This document shows positions 8,815 through 17,733 of a stretch of 64,000 nt of DNA, one piece after another. The stretch covers positions 1 to 64,000 of the forward strand of contig JADCRZ010000021.1 of NCBI GenBank assembly GCA_015069695.1. The letters run 5' to 3'. Source of the stretch: Williamsia sp. (lineage in GTDB: Bacteria; Bacteroidota; Bacteroidia; Chitinophagales; Chitinophagaceae). A program made the position numbers and the translations under genes. The notes under the pieces were generated by a model. It did no database searches. It saw only the letters and a program-made list of their open reading frames with translations, and had not been told where the DNA came from. Each line of letters starts with the position of its first letter. Within the stretch, counting starts at the first letter, position 1.

Positions 8815-9369
8815 ATGCCTGTTGCCGTCATAGACAGTGAGTTATTACAACAGTTTCGCAACCCGGCAACAAAAGAAGCTGCTTACACGGCCATCATCAA
8901 AAAGTACCAGGAAAAGCTGTACTGGCACATCCGGCGCATGGTGGTGAACCATGAGGATACAAACGATGTACTCCAGAATATGTTTATCCGGGTGTGGAAA
9001 GGACTGGAAAACTTCCGGGAAGATTCACAGCTTTATACCTGGCTGTACAAGATAGCTACCAATGAATGTTTGACCTTCCTGGAACAGCAAAAAAGAAAAG
9101 GGGCCATTTCCTTTGACAAGGTTGAAGCAGACCTGACCAACAAAGTAAAGGCTGATGAGCATTTTGATGCCAAAAAGCTGGAATGGAAACTCCAGTTGGC
9201 GATCCAGCAATTGCCGGAAAAGCAGCGTCTTGTGTTCAACCTGCGTTATTTTGACGAGATGCCCTATGAGGAGATGAGCCGGGTATTGGAAACATCGGAA
9301 GGGGCCCTGAAAGCCTCCTATCACCATGCCGTTAAAAAAATAGAAGAATTCATCCTGCGCCCTGAGTAA
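8815..9369 (+). CDS. ECF-type RNA polymerase sigma factor
   Basis: This is a 184-residue sigma-70 family group IV factor. Region 2 covers about residues 20-90 (DVLQNMFIRVWKGLENF, then TWLYKIATNECL), and region 4 about 120-180 (LPEKQRLVFNLRYFDEM, then a helix-turn-helix with TSEGALKASYHHAVKKI). I place the start at ATG 8815; a TTG three codons earlier sits within a near-match -7 element (TAAACTTG, 8801-8808). The next two genes encode a one-pass membrane protein and a periplasmic protein, so I infer control by an envelope signal through an anti-sigma factor. Confidence 0.88.
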   Translation: MPVAVIDSELLQQFRNPATKEAAYTAIIKKYQEKLYWHIRRMVVNHEDTNDVLQNMFIRVWKGLENFREDSQLYTWLYKIATNECLTFLEQQKRKGAISFDKVEADLTNKVKADEHFDAKKLEWKLQLAIQQLPEKQRLVFNLRYFDEMPYEEMSRVLETSEGALKASYHHAVKKIEEFILRPE

Positions 9370-9466
9370 AATAACCGGGCTCTATCGAACCGGCCACAAG
9401 AAAAGAACAATTTTTTGTCAGTTAATCGTTAAACCAAAAAAGTCCCGACCAGTCTGAAGGCAGATT

Positions 9467-10231
9467 ATGCAGCGAACCGAACTTATATCTGAACTCTCAC
9501 AAATCAGCAAACCACTTGCTGAAAACCCTGTTTCTACTCCTTTTGTTGTTCCCGCAGGTTATTTTGACCAGCTTCCCGGTATTCTTCTCCAGCGCGTCCG
9601 GGCTCTTGAAGAAGCCCCTACCCTGGAAGAAGAAACAGCGGCCCTGTCTTCCCTGCTCGGCAGCATCAGCAAAAAAATGCCTTTTACCCTGCCCGAAACT
9701 TATTTTCAGGAACTGATACCGATCCCCCCTTCCATTTTAGCAGAGCAAGATGGACAGCTGGCAGCAGATCATTCAAGTCTGCTGCAATCACTGAAGGACA
9801 AGCCAACATACCGTGTACCCGCCGGTTATTTCGAAAAGCTGGCAGGAAACATTCAGGAACAATTACCTGATGAGACCAAAGCTCCCGTTGTACCCATCTC
9901 TTTTGGCAGAAAGATCACCCGGTATGCCGTAGCTGCTTCTGTTGCGGCCGTCATGGTTGTTTCGGGATGGTTCCTGTTACACAAACAGCAACCTCTTTCT
10001 TCGGCCGGCAACGGGGCATTGGCAAACATCGAACAAGTGAGCAACAAAGAATTGCAGGATTTTATTGATCAGAACACCGTTATTTTACCGGACAGCATTT
10101 CTGTTGTTTCCAGCGAGATCAGACCGGAAGATGTAAAGACCATGCTTGCTGGCATTCCGGATGCGGAACTGCAGCAATATATAGAACAACAGCCTGACCT
10201 GAAGGATCCGGCGCTTAACAACTACAATTAA
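9467..10231 (+). CDS. Single-pass membrane protein, probable anti-sigma factor with three YF motifs
   Basis: This is a 254-residue protein with one membrane segment at about 149-170. The N-terminal, presumably cytoplasmic, half carries three copies of a motif P-[FY]-x-[VL]-P-x-x-Y-F-x-x-L at residues 25-36, 72-83 and 114-125. I know of no named domain with this threefold pattern. The C-terminal half would be periplasmic and acidic. Its position right after an ECF sigma gene, and its topology, make it the likely anti-sigma factor; the motifs could be sigma-contacting helices. No zinc-binding anti-sigma HxxxCxxC motif is present. Only 5 bp separate it from the next gene. Confidence 0.6.
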   Translation: MQRTELISELSQISKPLAENPVSTPFVVPAGYFDQLPGILLQRVRALEEAPTLEEETAALSSLLGSISKKMPFTLPETYFQELIPIPPSILAEQDGQLAADHSSLLQSLKDKPTYRVPAGYFEKLAGNIQEQLPDETKAPVVPISFGRKITRYAVAASVAAVMVVSGWFLLHKQQPLSSAGNGALANIEQVSNKELQDFIDQNTVILPDSISVVSSEIRPEDVKTMLAGIPDAELQQYIEQQPDLKDPALNNYN

Positions 10232-10236
10232 ATAAG

Positions 10237-10632
10237 ATGAAAAAACTTTTATTCAGCATACTGGTTCTCTTATCCCTGCACGCTTCAACACAGGCACAAG
10301 ACGGCGGGAACAACAGGGTGGAAGCTTACAAAATTGCGTACATCACCAACCGCCTGAGTCTCACCACCGCAGAAGCACAGAAATTCTGGCCCATCTACAA
10401 TAGATACACCAGTGAAATCAAACAGGTAAAAACGCAGAATCCTGACATGGGAGAAATCGAGATGGAAGAAAAGGTCGTTAATATCCGCAAAAAATACAAG
10501 ACGGAATTTGCCCAGGCGATCTCTGATGAGAAGGTCAACCAGTTCTTCAAGATCGACAAGGAGTTCAACAATGTGATCCGCAAAGAGCTCCAGGAGCGCC
10601 GGCAGGATCGGCGTAACAACAAGCCTTTTTAA
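10237..10632 (+). CDS. Small periplasmic helical protein, Spy/CpxP-like
   Basis: This 131-residue secreted protein has a signal peptide (1-20, ending in TQAQ). The mature part is helical and highly charged. It has an LTTAEAQKFWPIYNRY stretch resembling the LTxxQ-type motifs of Spy/CpxP-like periplasmic proteins, followed by a basic, Arg-rich tail (QERRQDRRNN). It is the last gene of the sigma/membrane-protein unit, so it may be the periplasmic sensor or a chaperone-like target of the sigma factor. That role is inferred from context only. Confidence 0.55.
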   Translation: MKKLLFSILVLLSLHASTQAQDGGNNRVEAYKIAYITNRLSLTTAEAQKFWPIYNRYTSEIKQVKTQNPDMGEIEMEEKVVNIRKKYKTEFAQAISDEKVNQFFKIDKEFNNVIRKELQERRQDRRNNKPF

Positions 10633-10649
10633 GGATCATTGTGTGTCCG

Positions 10650-11390
10650 TTATTGAAAAGAATAAACCGGTGCTTTGATGTCATGATAAAATAGGAAAGT
10701 CCATTTTTCTTCTTCTCCCTGCTTCCACCATTCCTGCCGCAACTCCATGCATTTTTTTCCATCATAATCGTACTTGGCCATGAAACGGCTCCGCATCTGT
10801 TGAAGCTGGGGCGCCACATCACCCCCAAAAAGCACTTTTTCTCCGCCGTCAACGATCCAGAAAACCTGGTGGTAGGGACAATGCCCCCCTGTTATTTTGT
10901 AACGGATATATCCGTCGATCACGCCGTCGCCATGAAGCAGCTGAACCTGGGGTGAGTCCTGTAAGCAAATCAGTTCTTCAGGAATATAGGAAGGCAGGCC
11001 TTTTTCAAACGCAAACTTGAGTTCTGCATCCTGAACATAGTAGGTCGCGTTTGGAAAAGCCAGCTCCTTTGAGCCTGTTTTTGCCGGGTATCCTACGCCC
11101 CCCGCATGATCTTTGTGCAAATGGGTCATCAGCACTTTGGTAACATCAGTTGGTTGAAGTCCCTGCGCTGCCAGGTTGCGATGGATCTGAAGTTTTCCCT
11201 CCTGTTCAAACCCAAGTCCGGCATCCAGCAATAAAACATCCTCGGTTGTAACGATCAGAAATGGTTGGATTTCCACCAGCAAACTGCCTACAGGCCGGCT
11301 TTGCAGATCGTCTGCGCCTGTATCGAAGGGAACAAAGAGTTTTGTTTTGTCGATGGTAAACGCACCTTCTGAGAGCGTAATGATTTTCAT
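10650..11390 (-). CDS. Metallo-beta-lactamase-fold hydrolase
   Basis: This is a 246-residue cytoplasmic hydrolase. The metal-binding motif THLHKDHAGG (His90, His92, Asp94, His95) is followed by ITGGHCPYH near 162 and the FGGDV Asp near 184. That is the usual five-ligand pattern for a di-metal site. The substrate cannot be told; lactonases, glyoxalase-like enzymes and others share the fold. The start is ATG 11390: longer frames extend into the rodA gene and carry no family similarity. It sits downstream of rodA on the same strand, 47 bp away, and may be co-transcribed. Confidence 0.8.
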   Translation of the reverse strand: MKIITLSEGAFTIDKTKLFVPFDTGADDLQSRPVGSLLVEIQPFLIVTTEDVLLLDAGLGFEQEGKLQIHRNLAAQGLQPTDVTKVLMTHLHKDHAGGVGYPAKTGSKELAFPNATYYVQDAELKFAFEKGLPSYIPEELICLQDSPQVQLLHGDGVIDGYIRYKITGGHCPYHQVFWIVDGGEKVLFGGDVAPQLQQMRSRFMAKYDYDGKKCMELRQEWWKQGEEEKWTFLFYHDIKAPVYSFQ

Positions 11391-11437
11391 AAATGGGTAA
11401 ACACAATTGGTGAAACAATAATGGCCAGCGTACGCTG

Positions 11438-12781
11438 CTATCTTAATACCATTTGCCTGTCGGCATCTAAGCGGATCAGGATAAACAAGAGGATGGTGAA
11501 ACCCAGGAGCGCGGTACCGCCATAGCTGATAAAAGGCAGGGGAATACCGATTACGGGCGCCAGTCCGACCGTCATGCACAGGTTGATGGCAATATGAAAA
11601 AATAAGATACTGGCTACCCCGTAAGCATAGCACCGGCTAAACACGCTTCGCTGTCGCTCTGCCAGCGAAACGATCCGCATCAGCATCACCAGGTAAATAG
11701 AAAGCAGCACAAGACTGCCCACAAAACCAAAACCCTCGCCGATGGTACAGAAAATAAAGTCGGTTCCCTGCTCAGGCACAAAATCGTAGCGGGTTTGTGT
11801 TCCTTTCAGCAAACCCTTGCCCAGCAAGCCTCCGCTGCCAATAGCGATCTTGCTTTGCTTTACATTGTAATCACTTTCGCCCTTCTTTTTTCCTTTGTTT
11901 CTCTGCTCGATTTCCAAGGCAGCCGTCTGGTCTTTTGGAACATAGTCCTTGCCAATGGTATCATAGATGCGTTTTACCTGGTAAGGCTGAAACACATGAT
12001 CAAATACAAAGGGTACGGCAAAACGCTGCACGCCTACGCAAAATGCCCAGATGAGGACCACATAAAACAAGACACTGCGGTCGCGTTTGATTTGCCGGCG
12101 CAAAAAGAACAAGGTAAGCAGGGCTGCGCCTGTGAGGATAATGGCCAGCACATTGGGTTCTATCAACAAGGTTGCCACAACCAGTACAGCCAGCGAAAAA
12201 CCAATGATCAGTACGGCAGCAGGCAGTCCTTCCCGGAACATGACCAGGAAAAATGAAAAATAAACCAGGGCCAGTCCGGTTTCACTTTGTGCAATGGCCA
12301 GCAGGGCGGGAAAAACGGCGATGGCTGCTGCAACCAGCTGAGAGCGGGTTTTCTTAAAGTCTGTCTCGATCCGGGAGAGGTATTTTGCCAGCGCCAGGTT
12401 TACAAACACCTTACAGAGCTCAGCCGGCTGGAGGTTAAAAGAACCAAACCGGATGATCGATTTTGTACCCTTGATAGTGGTATGAAAAGGAAATACCAGT
12501 AAAAGGAGGAGGATGCCGAAGGCATACCATAGATTGGCAGTGGCCGGAAAGAATTTGCTGTCGATCAGTAAAATAAAAGTGGCAAACACGCTTGAAAGCC
12601 CGATCCAGAGCAGCTGCCGGCTGTAATCTGTTTTGAGCGACAAAAAGCTTTGCACCAGGGGATCACCTTCGTGGTAGGTAGCAGCAAAAATACTGAGCAG
12701 GCCGATGGTTACCAGTGCGATATACAACCACACCAATACCCAGTCGATGCCTTTTGAAAGAGAACTTGAATGCTGCTCCAT
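11438..12781 (-). CDS. rodA: Rod-shape SEDS glycosyltransferase RodA
   Basis: This 447-residue polytopic membrane protein of the SEDS family polymerises glycan strands from lipid II during side-wall growth, paired with PBP2. Recognisable parts are the repeated hydrophobic helices, GSFNLQPAELCK near residue 114, the loop KIAIGSGGLLGKGLLKGTQ near 310, FVPEQGTDFIF, and the late GIPLPFISYGGTALLG. It is longer than the usual 370-380 residues because of a charged, Lys-rich segment before KIAIGSGG. The gene starts 8 bp after the PBP2 stop, in the order mreB, mreC, mreD, PBP2, rodA. Confidence 0.93.
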   Translation of the reverse strand: MEQHSSSLSKGIDWVLVWLYIALVTIGLLSIFAATYHEGDPLVQSFLSLKTDYSRQLLWIGLSSVFATFILLIDSKFFPATANLWYAFGILLLLLVFPFHTTIKGTKSIIRFGSFNLQPAELCKVFVNLALAKYLSRIETDFKKTRSQLVAAAIAVFPALLAIAQSETGLALVYFSFFLVMFREGLPAAVLIIGFSLAVLVVATLLIEPNVLAIILTGAALLTLFFLRRQIKRDRSVLFYVVLIWAFCVGVQRFAVPFVFDHVFQPYQVKRIYDTIGKDYVPKDQTAALEIEQRNKGKKKGESDYNVKQSKIAIGSGGLLGKGLLKGTQTRYDFVPEQGTDFIFCTIGEGFGFVGSLVLLSIYLVMLMRIVSLAERQRSVFSRCYAYGVASILFFHIAINLCMTVGLAPVIGIPLPFISYGGTALLGFTILLFILIRLDADRQMVLR

Positions 12782-12789
12782 ATAAATCT

Positions 12790-14895
12790 TTAGGTTTTCT
12801 CTCTTGTACGCCCCGGCACTTCTTTCACCGCACTGTCCTTTACCCGTTTTGGTTTTTCACGCGGCGCGTTCATGATGGTCTGCGGCTTCTGTTCACGGGA
12901 TTGGCCCGATGTATCCGGCACATGGGGTTTTCTCCAGTATTTTTTTACCACTGCCGAATCATGCGTGATATTGAACCAGGCCACAGCCCGGGCTGAATCA
13001 GTGATGTACTGCAGCCGGGGCAGGTAAGAAGGCATAAGGTTGGTATTGGCAATCCGCTCAACTTCTTTCTGGCGGTCGGCACGCAGCGTATCGTTCAGGT
13101 ATTTCTCCAGCACGAGGTAGGCCATCGGGCCCGCCCAGGTAGCACCAAAGCCACCATTTTCAACTATGACCGCAACGGCAATGGTAGGGTTTTCGCGGGG
13201 GGCAAAACAAACAAAGAGTGAGTGGTCTTTTAGCTTTAATACCTTATGATCGATCACGCGCTTGTTTTCTGCGGTCCCTGTTTTCGCACATACATTCAGT
13301 CCTGGTATTTTGGTAATGTGTTTGGCAGTTCCTACCACGGTCACATCTTCCATGCCATCGATCACCACATTATATACATCATCCGGTATATGGGTCAGCA
13401 CTGCATGTTTGCGCCGGAACTTGTTGAGGACAGTATCTTCAGGAGTTTCTCCTTCAATCCCCTTGATAAAATGAGGGGTATAGTAATATCCCTTGTTGGC
13501 AACAATACAGATACCATTGGCTATCTGCAGGGGTGTCACCAGCATCTTATCCTGCCCGATCCCCAGCGTTACCATGGTACAGGAGTTCCAGGATCCGCGG
13601 TATTCCTTGTCGTAGGCAACTGTATCCGGTATATTGCCCCCGTCTTCACTGGGCAGGTCAACACCCAGGCGGTGACCGTAGCCAAAGGCTGTCATGTAGT
13701 CTTTCCATTTTGTCAATCCATTGCGCACACTGTGAATGGCCGGGTTGTCGACGGTAAGACGGAAGGTATTGCTGAAGAAAGAATTGCAGGAATGTGCGAT
13801 GGCCAGGCGCAGACTGGCCGCATGGCCTGCCCAGTGTTCTGTACACTTTACCGGCCTGTTGCAACCATAATAAGCGCCGCCGCAGCCGATATGACTGGAC
13901 GGATCAATGACTCCTTCATCCAGTCCGATCAGGGCACCCAGGGGCTTGTAGGTGGAACCCGCCGGGTACATTCCTTTGATCCCCCTATTTATGAGCGGAC
14001 TGCTTACATCAAGCACCAGCTTGTTGTAGTTTTTTTGTTTGTAGGGGCCTGTCAGTTCGTTCGGATCAAAATTGGGTGAGGAGGCCATGGCGATGATGCC
14101 GCCTGTTTTTGGCTCGATGGCAACGATGGATCCTATTTTGTGACTCAGCAGTTTTTCTGCCAATGCCTGTACTTCTATATCAATGTAGCTGCGCATATTG
14201 CGGCCTGCAATGGCAGGCGTATCATAAACACCCTTCTCATAATGTCCCTGGATCCGGTTTTTGTTGTCCTTGATCATGTACTGGATCCCACGCTGGCCCA
14301 TCAGCACTTTTTCATAATACTGTTCCAGGCCGGATCTTCCGGCATAATCACCCAGCTGGTAAAAAAAATTGCTCCTGCGCAGGATATTGGAGTCCACTTC
14401 TCCCACATAACCCATGATATGGGCTGCTGCGTTGTATGGGTAAGTGCGCACGGGCCGCTCTACCAGGGTAAAGCCGGGGTATTTATAAATGTTTTCTTCC
14501 AGCTTGGCCTGTTGGGCGGGTGGCAGCAGGTCTTCAAAAACCGAAGGCCGTACAGGCCCGTTTTTAAAGCGGGCATCATTGATCCTTTTCCTGAACTCGG
14601 CCGTATCGATTTCCATGAGCTGGCAAAACTCCAGCGTATCTATGTTTTTTACCTGGGCAGGTGTTACGGTCAGGTCGTAAAGAATGGTATTGTTCAGGAT
14701 CGGTTTGCCTTTCCGGTCGAAGATGATGCCCCGGTTTGGATAAACCCGTTTGGGGTAGATGGCATTGTCTTCTGCCAGTTTTTTGTACTGGCTCGACAGG
14801 ATCTGCAGGTTAAACAGTTGTACAATGACGATCAGGAATATACCAATAAATATAAGGCGGATAATATTGCTTCTCGAAAGATTCAACACAGCCAT
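12790..14895 (-). CDS. mrdA: Penicillin-binding protein 2 (elongation transpeptidase)
   Basis: This 701-residue class B PBP cross-links peptidoglycan in the elongation complex together with RodA. There is a short cytoplasmic tail, one membrane anchor at about 11-31, and a PBP dimerisation region (RGIIFDRKGKPILNN near 55). The transpeptidase motifs are the STYK nucleophile (Ser314, Lys317), SCN (369-371) and KTG (538-540). A proline- and lysine-rich tail of about 45 residues follows the catalytic domain and is longer than in enteric PBP2. It is the fourth gene of the mre cluster. Confidence 0.93.
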   Translation of the reverse strand: MAVLNLSRSNIIRLIFIGIFLIVIVQLFNLQILSSQYKKLAEDNAIYPKRVYPNRGIIFDRKGKPILNNTILYDLTVTPAQVKNIDTLEFCQLMEIDTAEFRKRINDARFKNGPVRPSVFEDLLPPAQQAKLEENIYKYPGFTLVERPVRTYPYNAAAHIMGYVGEVDSNILRRSNFFYQLGDYAGRSGLEQYYEKVLMGQRGIQYMIKDNKNRIQGHYEKGVYDTPAIAGRNMRSYIDIEVQALAEKLLSHKIGSIVAIEPKTGGIIAMASSPNFDPNELTGPYKQKNYNKLVLDVSSPLINRGIKGMYPAGSTYKPLGALIGLDEGVIDPSSHIGCGGAYYGCNRPVKCTEHWAGHAASLRLAIAHSCNSFFSNTFRLTVDNPAIHSVRNGLTKWKDYMTAFGYGHRLGVDLPSEDGGNIPDTVAYDKEYRGSWNSCTMVTLGIGQDKMLVTPLQIANGICIVANKGYYYTPHFIKGIEGETPEDTVLNKFRRKHAVLTHIPDDVYNVVIDGMEDVTVVGTAKHITKIPGLNVCAKTGTAENKRVIDHKVLKLKDHSLFVCFAPRENPTIAVAVIVENGGFGATWAGPMAYLVLEKYLNDTLRADRQKEVERIANTNLMPSYLPRLQYITDSARAVAWFNITHDSAVVKKYWRKPHVPDTSGQSREQKPQTIMNAPREKPKRVKDSAVKEVPGRTREKT

Positions 14896-14921
14896 GGGCC
14901 AACAAGAGATTTAGGGTGAAT

Positions 14922-15455
14922 TTACACCGTATTTGTTTTAAACTTTTCTTTTCTAAAAACCAGCAGTTCAGTTACCAGGATCAACAAAAGGCTGATGCAG
15001 CTTGTTGCCAGCACCTTGCCCAGAAAATACCAGAAAGTACCGAAATGCATCCATTCCAAAAATACCAGATAACCGTGGTGTAATAGGGTTAAAATTATGA
15101 CATACGTGAGGTAAGGAACCCAACCCATGCTGGTGATAGAGGGAGAAGCATAGTTCTGGTCGGCGCCTTCCTGCGAGATCAGTACATTGATCAGAAAGGG
15201 CCGCACGTACGCGATCAACACGCAGGGTGCGGCATGCAAACCGGGCGTGTTCAGAAAATAATCGAGTGTTAAACCATAGAGAAAAGAAACCAGCATCAGG
15301 CTGCTGCGTGATATATTAAAAGGAAGCCAGAGAATAAATAAGTAATAAAGATAGGGCGTGATAAAACGATGCAGCGGTGGCATCTTGTGCAATACATACA
15401 CCTGCACCAGGATAAATACAAAGAACCGGATTATATTTTTTAGCAGGCTGCTCAT
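14922..15455 (-). CDS. mreD: Rod shape-determining protein MreD
   Basis: This is a 177-residue integral membrane protein with about five hydrophobic helices and a short basic C-terminus. MreD has low sequence conservation. The call rests on size, topology and its position between mreC (1 bp upstream) and the PBP2 gene (26 bp downstream). It links MreC and the elongation enzymes in the inner membrane. Confidence 0.85.
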   Translation of the reverse strand: MSSLLKNIIRFFVFILVQVYVLHKMPPLHRFITPYLYYLFILWLPFNISRSSLMLVSFLYGLTLDYFLNTPGLHAAPCVLIAYVRPFLINVLISQEGADQNYASPSITSMGWVPYLTYVIILTLLHHGYLVFLEWMHFGTFWYFLGKVLATSCISLLLILVTELLVFRKEKFKTNTV

Positions 15456-15456
15456 C

Positions 15457-16302
15457 TTATTTTTTTATAGACTCCTCCAGTTGCTGGCGTTCTGCTTTTT
15501 GCAGGTCATCAATCACAGTGACGTATTGCACATTTGAAAAGTTGGTTGCGGTCTTTAATTTAATAATATAGAACGCGCTGCTGGGGTCTTTGATCGAACC
15601 CGCCACTGTACCCACCATAATGCCGGGTGGGTAAATAGACGATAATTCACTCGTAAGTACGGTATCCCCGTTGGCAATCGGAGCACTTTTGGGAATATCG
15701 CGCAGCAGCACATATTGCGGACTCACACCATCCCATTCAACGGTGCCGTTTTCACCGCTTTTTTTCAGCTTGGCTTTTACTTTGAAGTTCTGGTTGAGCA
15801 TGCTCATCACCACTGCGTAATTCTCGCTTGCAGTTACAATCCTGCCTACTATTCCCTGCGGACCAATCACACCCATATCCTTTTTGATGCCTTGTGCCTC
15901 CCCGCGGTGAATGGTGAGGTAATTCATCTGGGCGCTGATAAAGCTGCCTACCACCCGGGCATCGTAGTAGCTGTATTTCTGAAACCGTTTGATGGAATCG
16001 ATCCGGATAGAATCTACTATGAACCGCTTGGCTGTGTCGGGTGCCTGGTAGTTCTCCCGCAGCAGGTTGCGCAGGTATACATTTTCTTTTGCCAGGGCCT
16101 CATTGGTATTCTTTAGCTTGAAGTAGTATTGTACGTTGTTGTACCGCTCGTTGATCTTCCCGGTAATTTCACCTGCCACATTCATGTAAGCAGCTTCGTG
16201 AAACTTGTTGTAACGGAACAAAAAGCTTAGCGCAATGATCTGAAGCACCAGGAAAAAGATAAAGTTGAAATATCTCCTAATGAACAGAAAGATGTTACGC
16301 AT
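15457..16302 (-). CDS. mreC: Rod shape-determining protein MreC
   Basis: This 281-residue protein has a short cytoplasmic start, one membrane helix (about 11-29), a coiled-coil region (about 55-85, NEALAKENVYLRNLLRE), and then the MreC beta-barrel domain. The domain is visible in YLTIHRGEAQGIKKDMGVIG and GIVGRIVTASENYAVVMSML. In the periplasm it organises PBP2 and RodA along MreB. The gene lies 120 bp downstream of mreB and almost touches mreD. Confidence 0.92.
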   Translation of the reverse strand: MRNIFLFIRRYFNFIFFLVLQIIALSFLFRYNKFHEAAYMNVAGEITGKINERYNNVQYYFKLKNTNEALAKENVYLRNLLRENYQAPDTAKRFIVDSIRIDSIKRFQKYSYYDARVVGSFISAQMNYLTIHRGEAQGIKKDMGVIGPQGIVGRIVTASENYAVVMSMLNQNFKVKAKLKKSGENGTVEWDGVSPQYVLLRDIPKSAPIANGDTVLTSELSSIYPPGIMVGTVAGSIKDPSSAFYIIKLKTATNFSNVQYVTVIDDLQKAERQQLEESIKK

Positions 16303-16422
16303 ACACCCAATTCCCGCTTTTCTGCCTACCGCAAAAAAAGGATCGTTTTAGTGAATTAAATAAAAAGTAAGTGAGGCAAGGTAATCATTCTTCCTGAATC
16401 GCCCGGGCCCATATATAGCTTG

Positions 16423-17448
16423 TTACCGCATTACAAACGGATAACGGTCGTACTGTTTCAGCGCAAGACCCGTACCCCGAACAACACTTTTGAGCGGATC
16501 ATCTGCTATATGAACAGGTAATTTTATTTTTTGTGTCAGGCGTTTATCCAGGCCCCTTAACAAGGCCCCTCCCCCGGTGAGGTAAAGTCCCCGGCGGTAA
16601 ATGTCTGAAGCCAGTTCCGGTGGCGTTGTTTCGAGCGCCTTTAAAATCGCTTCTTCTATTTTAAAGATAGATTTATCGAGTGCCTCTGCAATTTCCTGGA
16701 AGCTCACCATGATCTGTTTGGGAATCCCTGTTACCAGGTCGCGTCCGTTTACAGGCAGGTCATCCGGTGGGTTTTCCAGGTCTTTCATCGCAGCGCCGAT
16801 CTGGATTTTGATCTGTTCCGCGGTGCGTTCACCGATCAAAAGGCTGTGGTAGCGGCGGAGGGCTTCCATGATGTCGGAAGTAAACTCATCTCCTGCAATG
16901 CGGATAGACTGGTCGCACACAATACCTGCCAGGGCGATCACGGTGATACCGGTGGTTCCGCCGCCGATGTCGATGATCATATTTCCCACAGGTTCTTCTA
17001 CATCGATGCCGATACCCAGCGCAGCGGCCATGGGTTCGTGCAGGAGGTAGACTTCCTTTGCGCCGGCTTGTTCAGCACTGTCGCGCACAGCACGTTTTTC
17101 TACCTCGGTAATGGAAGAAGGAATACAGATCATCATGCGCCAGCTGGGCGGAAAAAGCGGCTTTTTAGGATAGATCATTTTGATCAGTTCCCGGATCATC
17201 AGCTCTGCTGCGTTAAAATCTGCGATCACCCCATCTTTCAGAGGGCGAACGGTCCGGATGCTTTCATGTGTTTTTTCATGCATCATCAGGGCCCGTTTTC
17301 CTACCGCCAGTACTGTTTTTGGATTATTGCGGTCTAAAGCAACTATTGAAGGTTCATTAACTACGATCTCATCATTGTGTATAATAAGCGTGTTCGCCGT
17401 ACCCAGGTCCATGGCTATTTCCTGGGTAAAAAAATTAAAAAGGCCCAT
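16423..17448 (-). CDS. mreB: Actin-like cell-shape protein MreB
   Basis: This 341-residue actin-fold ATPase forms membrane-bound filaments that direct lateral wall synthesis. It shows the phosphate-1 motif DLGTANTLI at about 16-24, IDIGGGTTGITVIAL (phosphate-2) near 165, and the adenosine motif YLTGGGALLRGLD near 293. An N-terminal amphipathic stretch, MGLFNFFTQEIAM, could bind the membrane. It is the first gene of the mreBCD-PBP2-rodA unit. A one-mismatch -7 element (CAATTTTG on the minus strand) lies about 35-45 bp upstream. Confidence 0.95.
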   Translation of the reverse strand: MGLFNFFTQEIAMDLGTANTLIIHNDEIVVNEPSIVALDRNNPKTVLAVGKRALMMHEKTHESIRTVRPLKDGVIADFNAAELMIRELIKMIYPKKPLFPPSWRMMICIPSSITEVEKRAVRDSAEQAGAKEVYLLHEPMAAALGIGIDVEEPVGNMIIDIGGGTTGITVIALAGIVCDQSIRIAGDEFTSDIMEALRRYHSLLIGERTAEQIKIQIGAAMKDLENPPDDLPVNGRDLVTGIPKQIMVSFQEIAEALDKSIFKIEEAILKALETTPPELASDIYRRGLYLTGGGALLRGLDKRLTQKIKLPVHIADDPLKSVVRGTGLALKQYDRYPFVMR

Positions 17449-17651
17449 TATTTAGAGTCAGATTTATATAGTCCGTTTACAATGCCGCAAAATTGAAGTA
17501 AATAATCCAGATTAACAAAGTGAATCAATAAATCAAAACTTTTCTTGTGCAGCTGGAAAAAGCACCCATCCAAACGGCTGCTGGCAGCATGCCGCACGGC
17601 TTTGCCGCTCTGCAAAAAACCGTACAAAGAGCATCGAATCTACCCATACAA

Positions 17652-17665
17652 TAACCTATAGGTTA
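17652..17665. promoter_or_regulatory. 14-bp perfect palindrome between purD and mreB
   Basis: TAACCTATAGGTTA is perfectly symmetrical. It lies in the 285-bp gap between the mreB start and the purD stop. It could be a binding site for a dimeric regulator or chance; nothing else in this gap is recognisable. Confidence 0.25.
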
Positions 17666-17733
17666 CCGTTAGAGTACCATAAACCTGGTTGCTGTAAACC
17701 TGATCACCGCCGAGCCGCTGGGTTTGTTGCAGG

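Noticed and set aside
11391-11633. N-terminal extension of the metallo-hydrolase into rodA
   Set aside because: The extra residues overlap rodA and are not family-like; ATG 11390 gives a normal hydrolase N-terminus.
13246-14919. Long antisense frames (277 and 259 residues) over the PBP2 gene
   Set aside because: They mirror PBP2 codons and show no motif, signal peptide or credible promoter.
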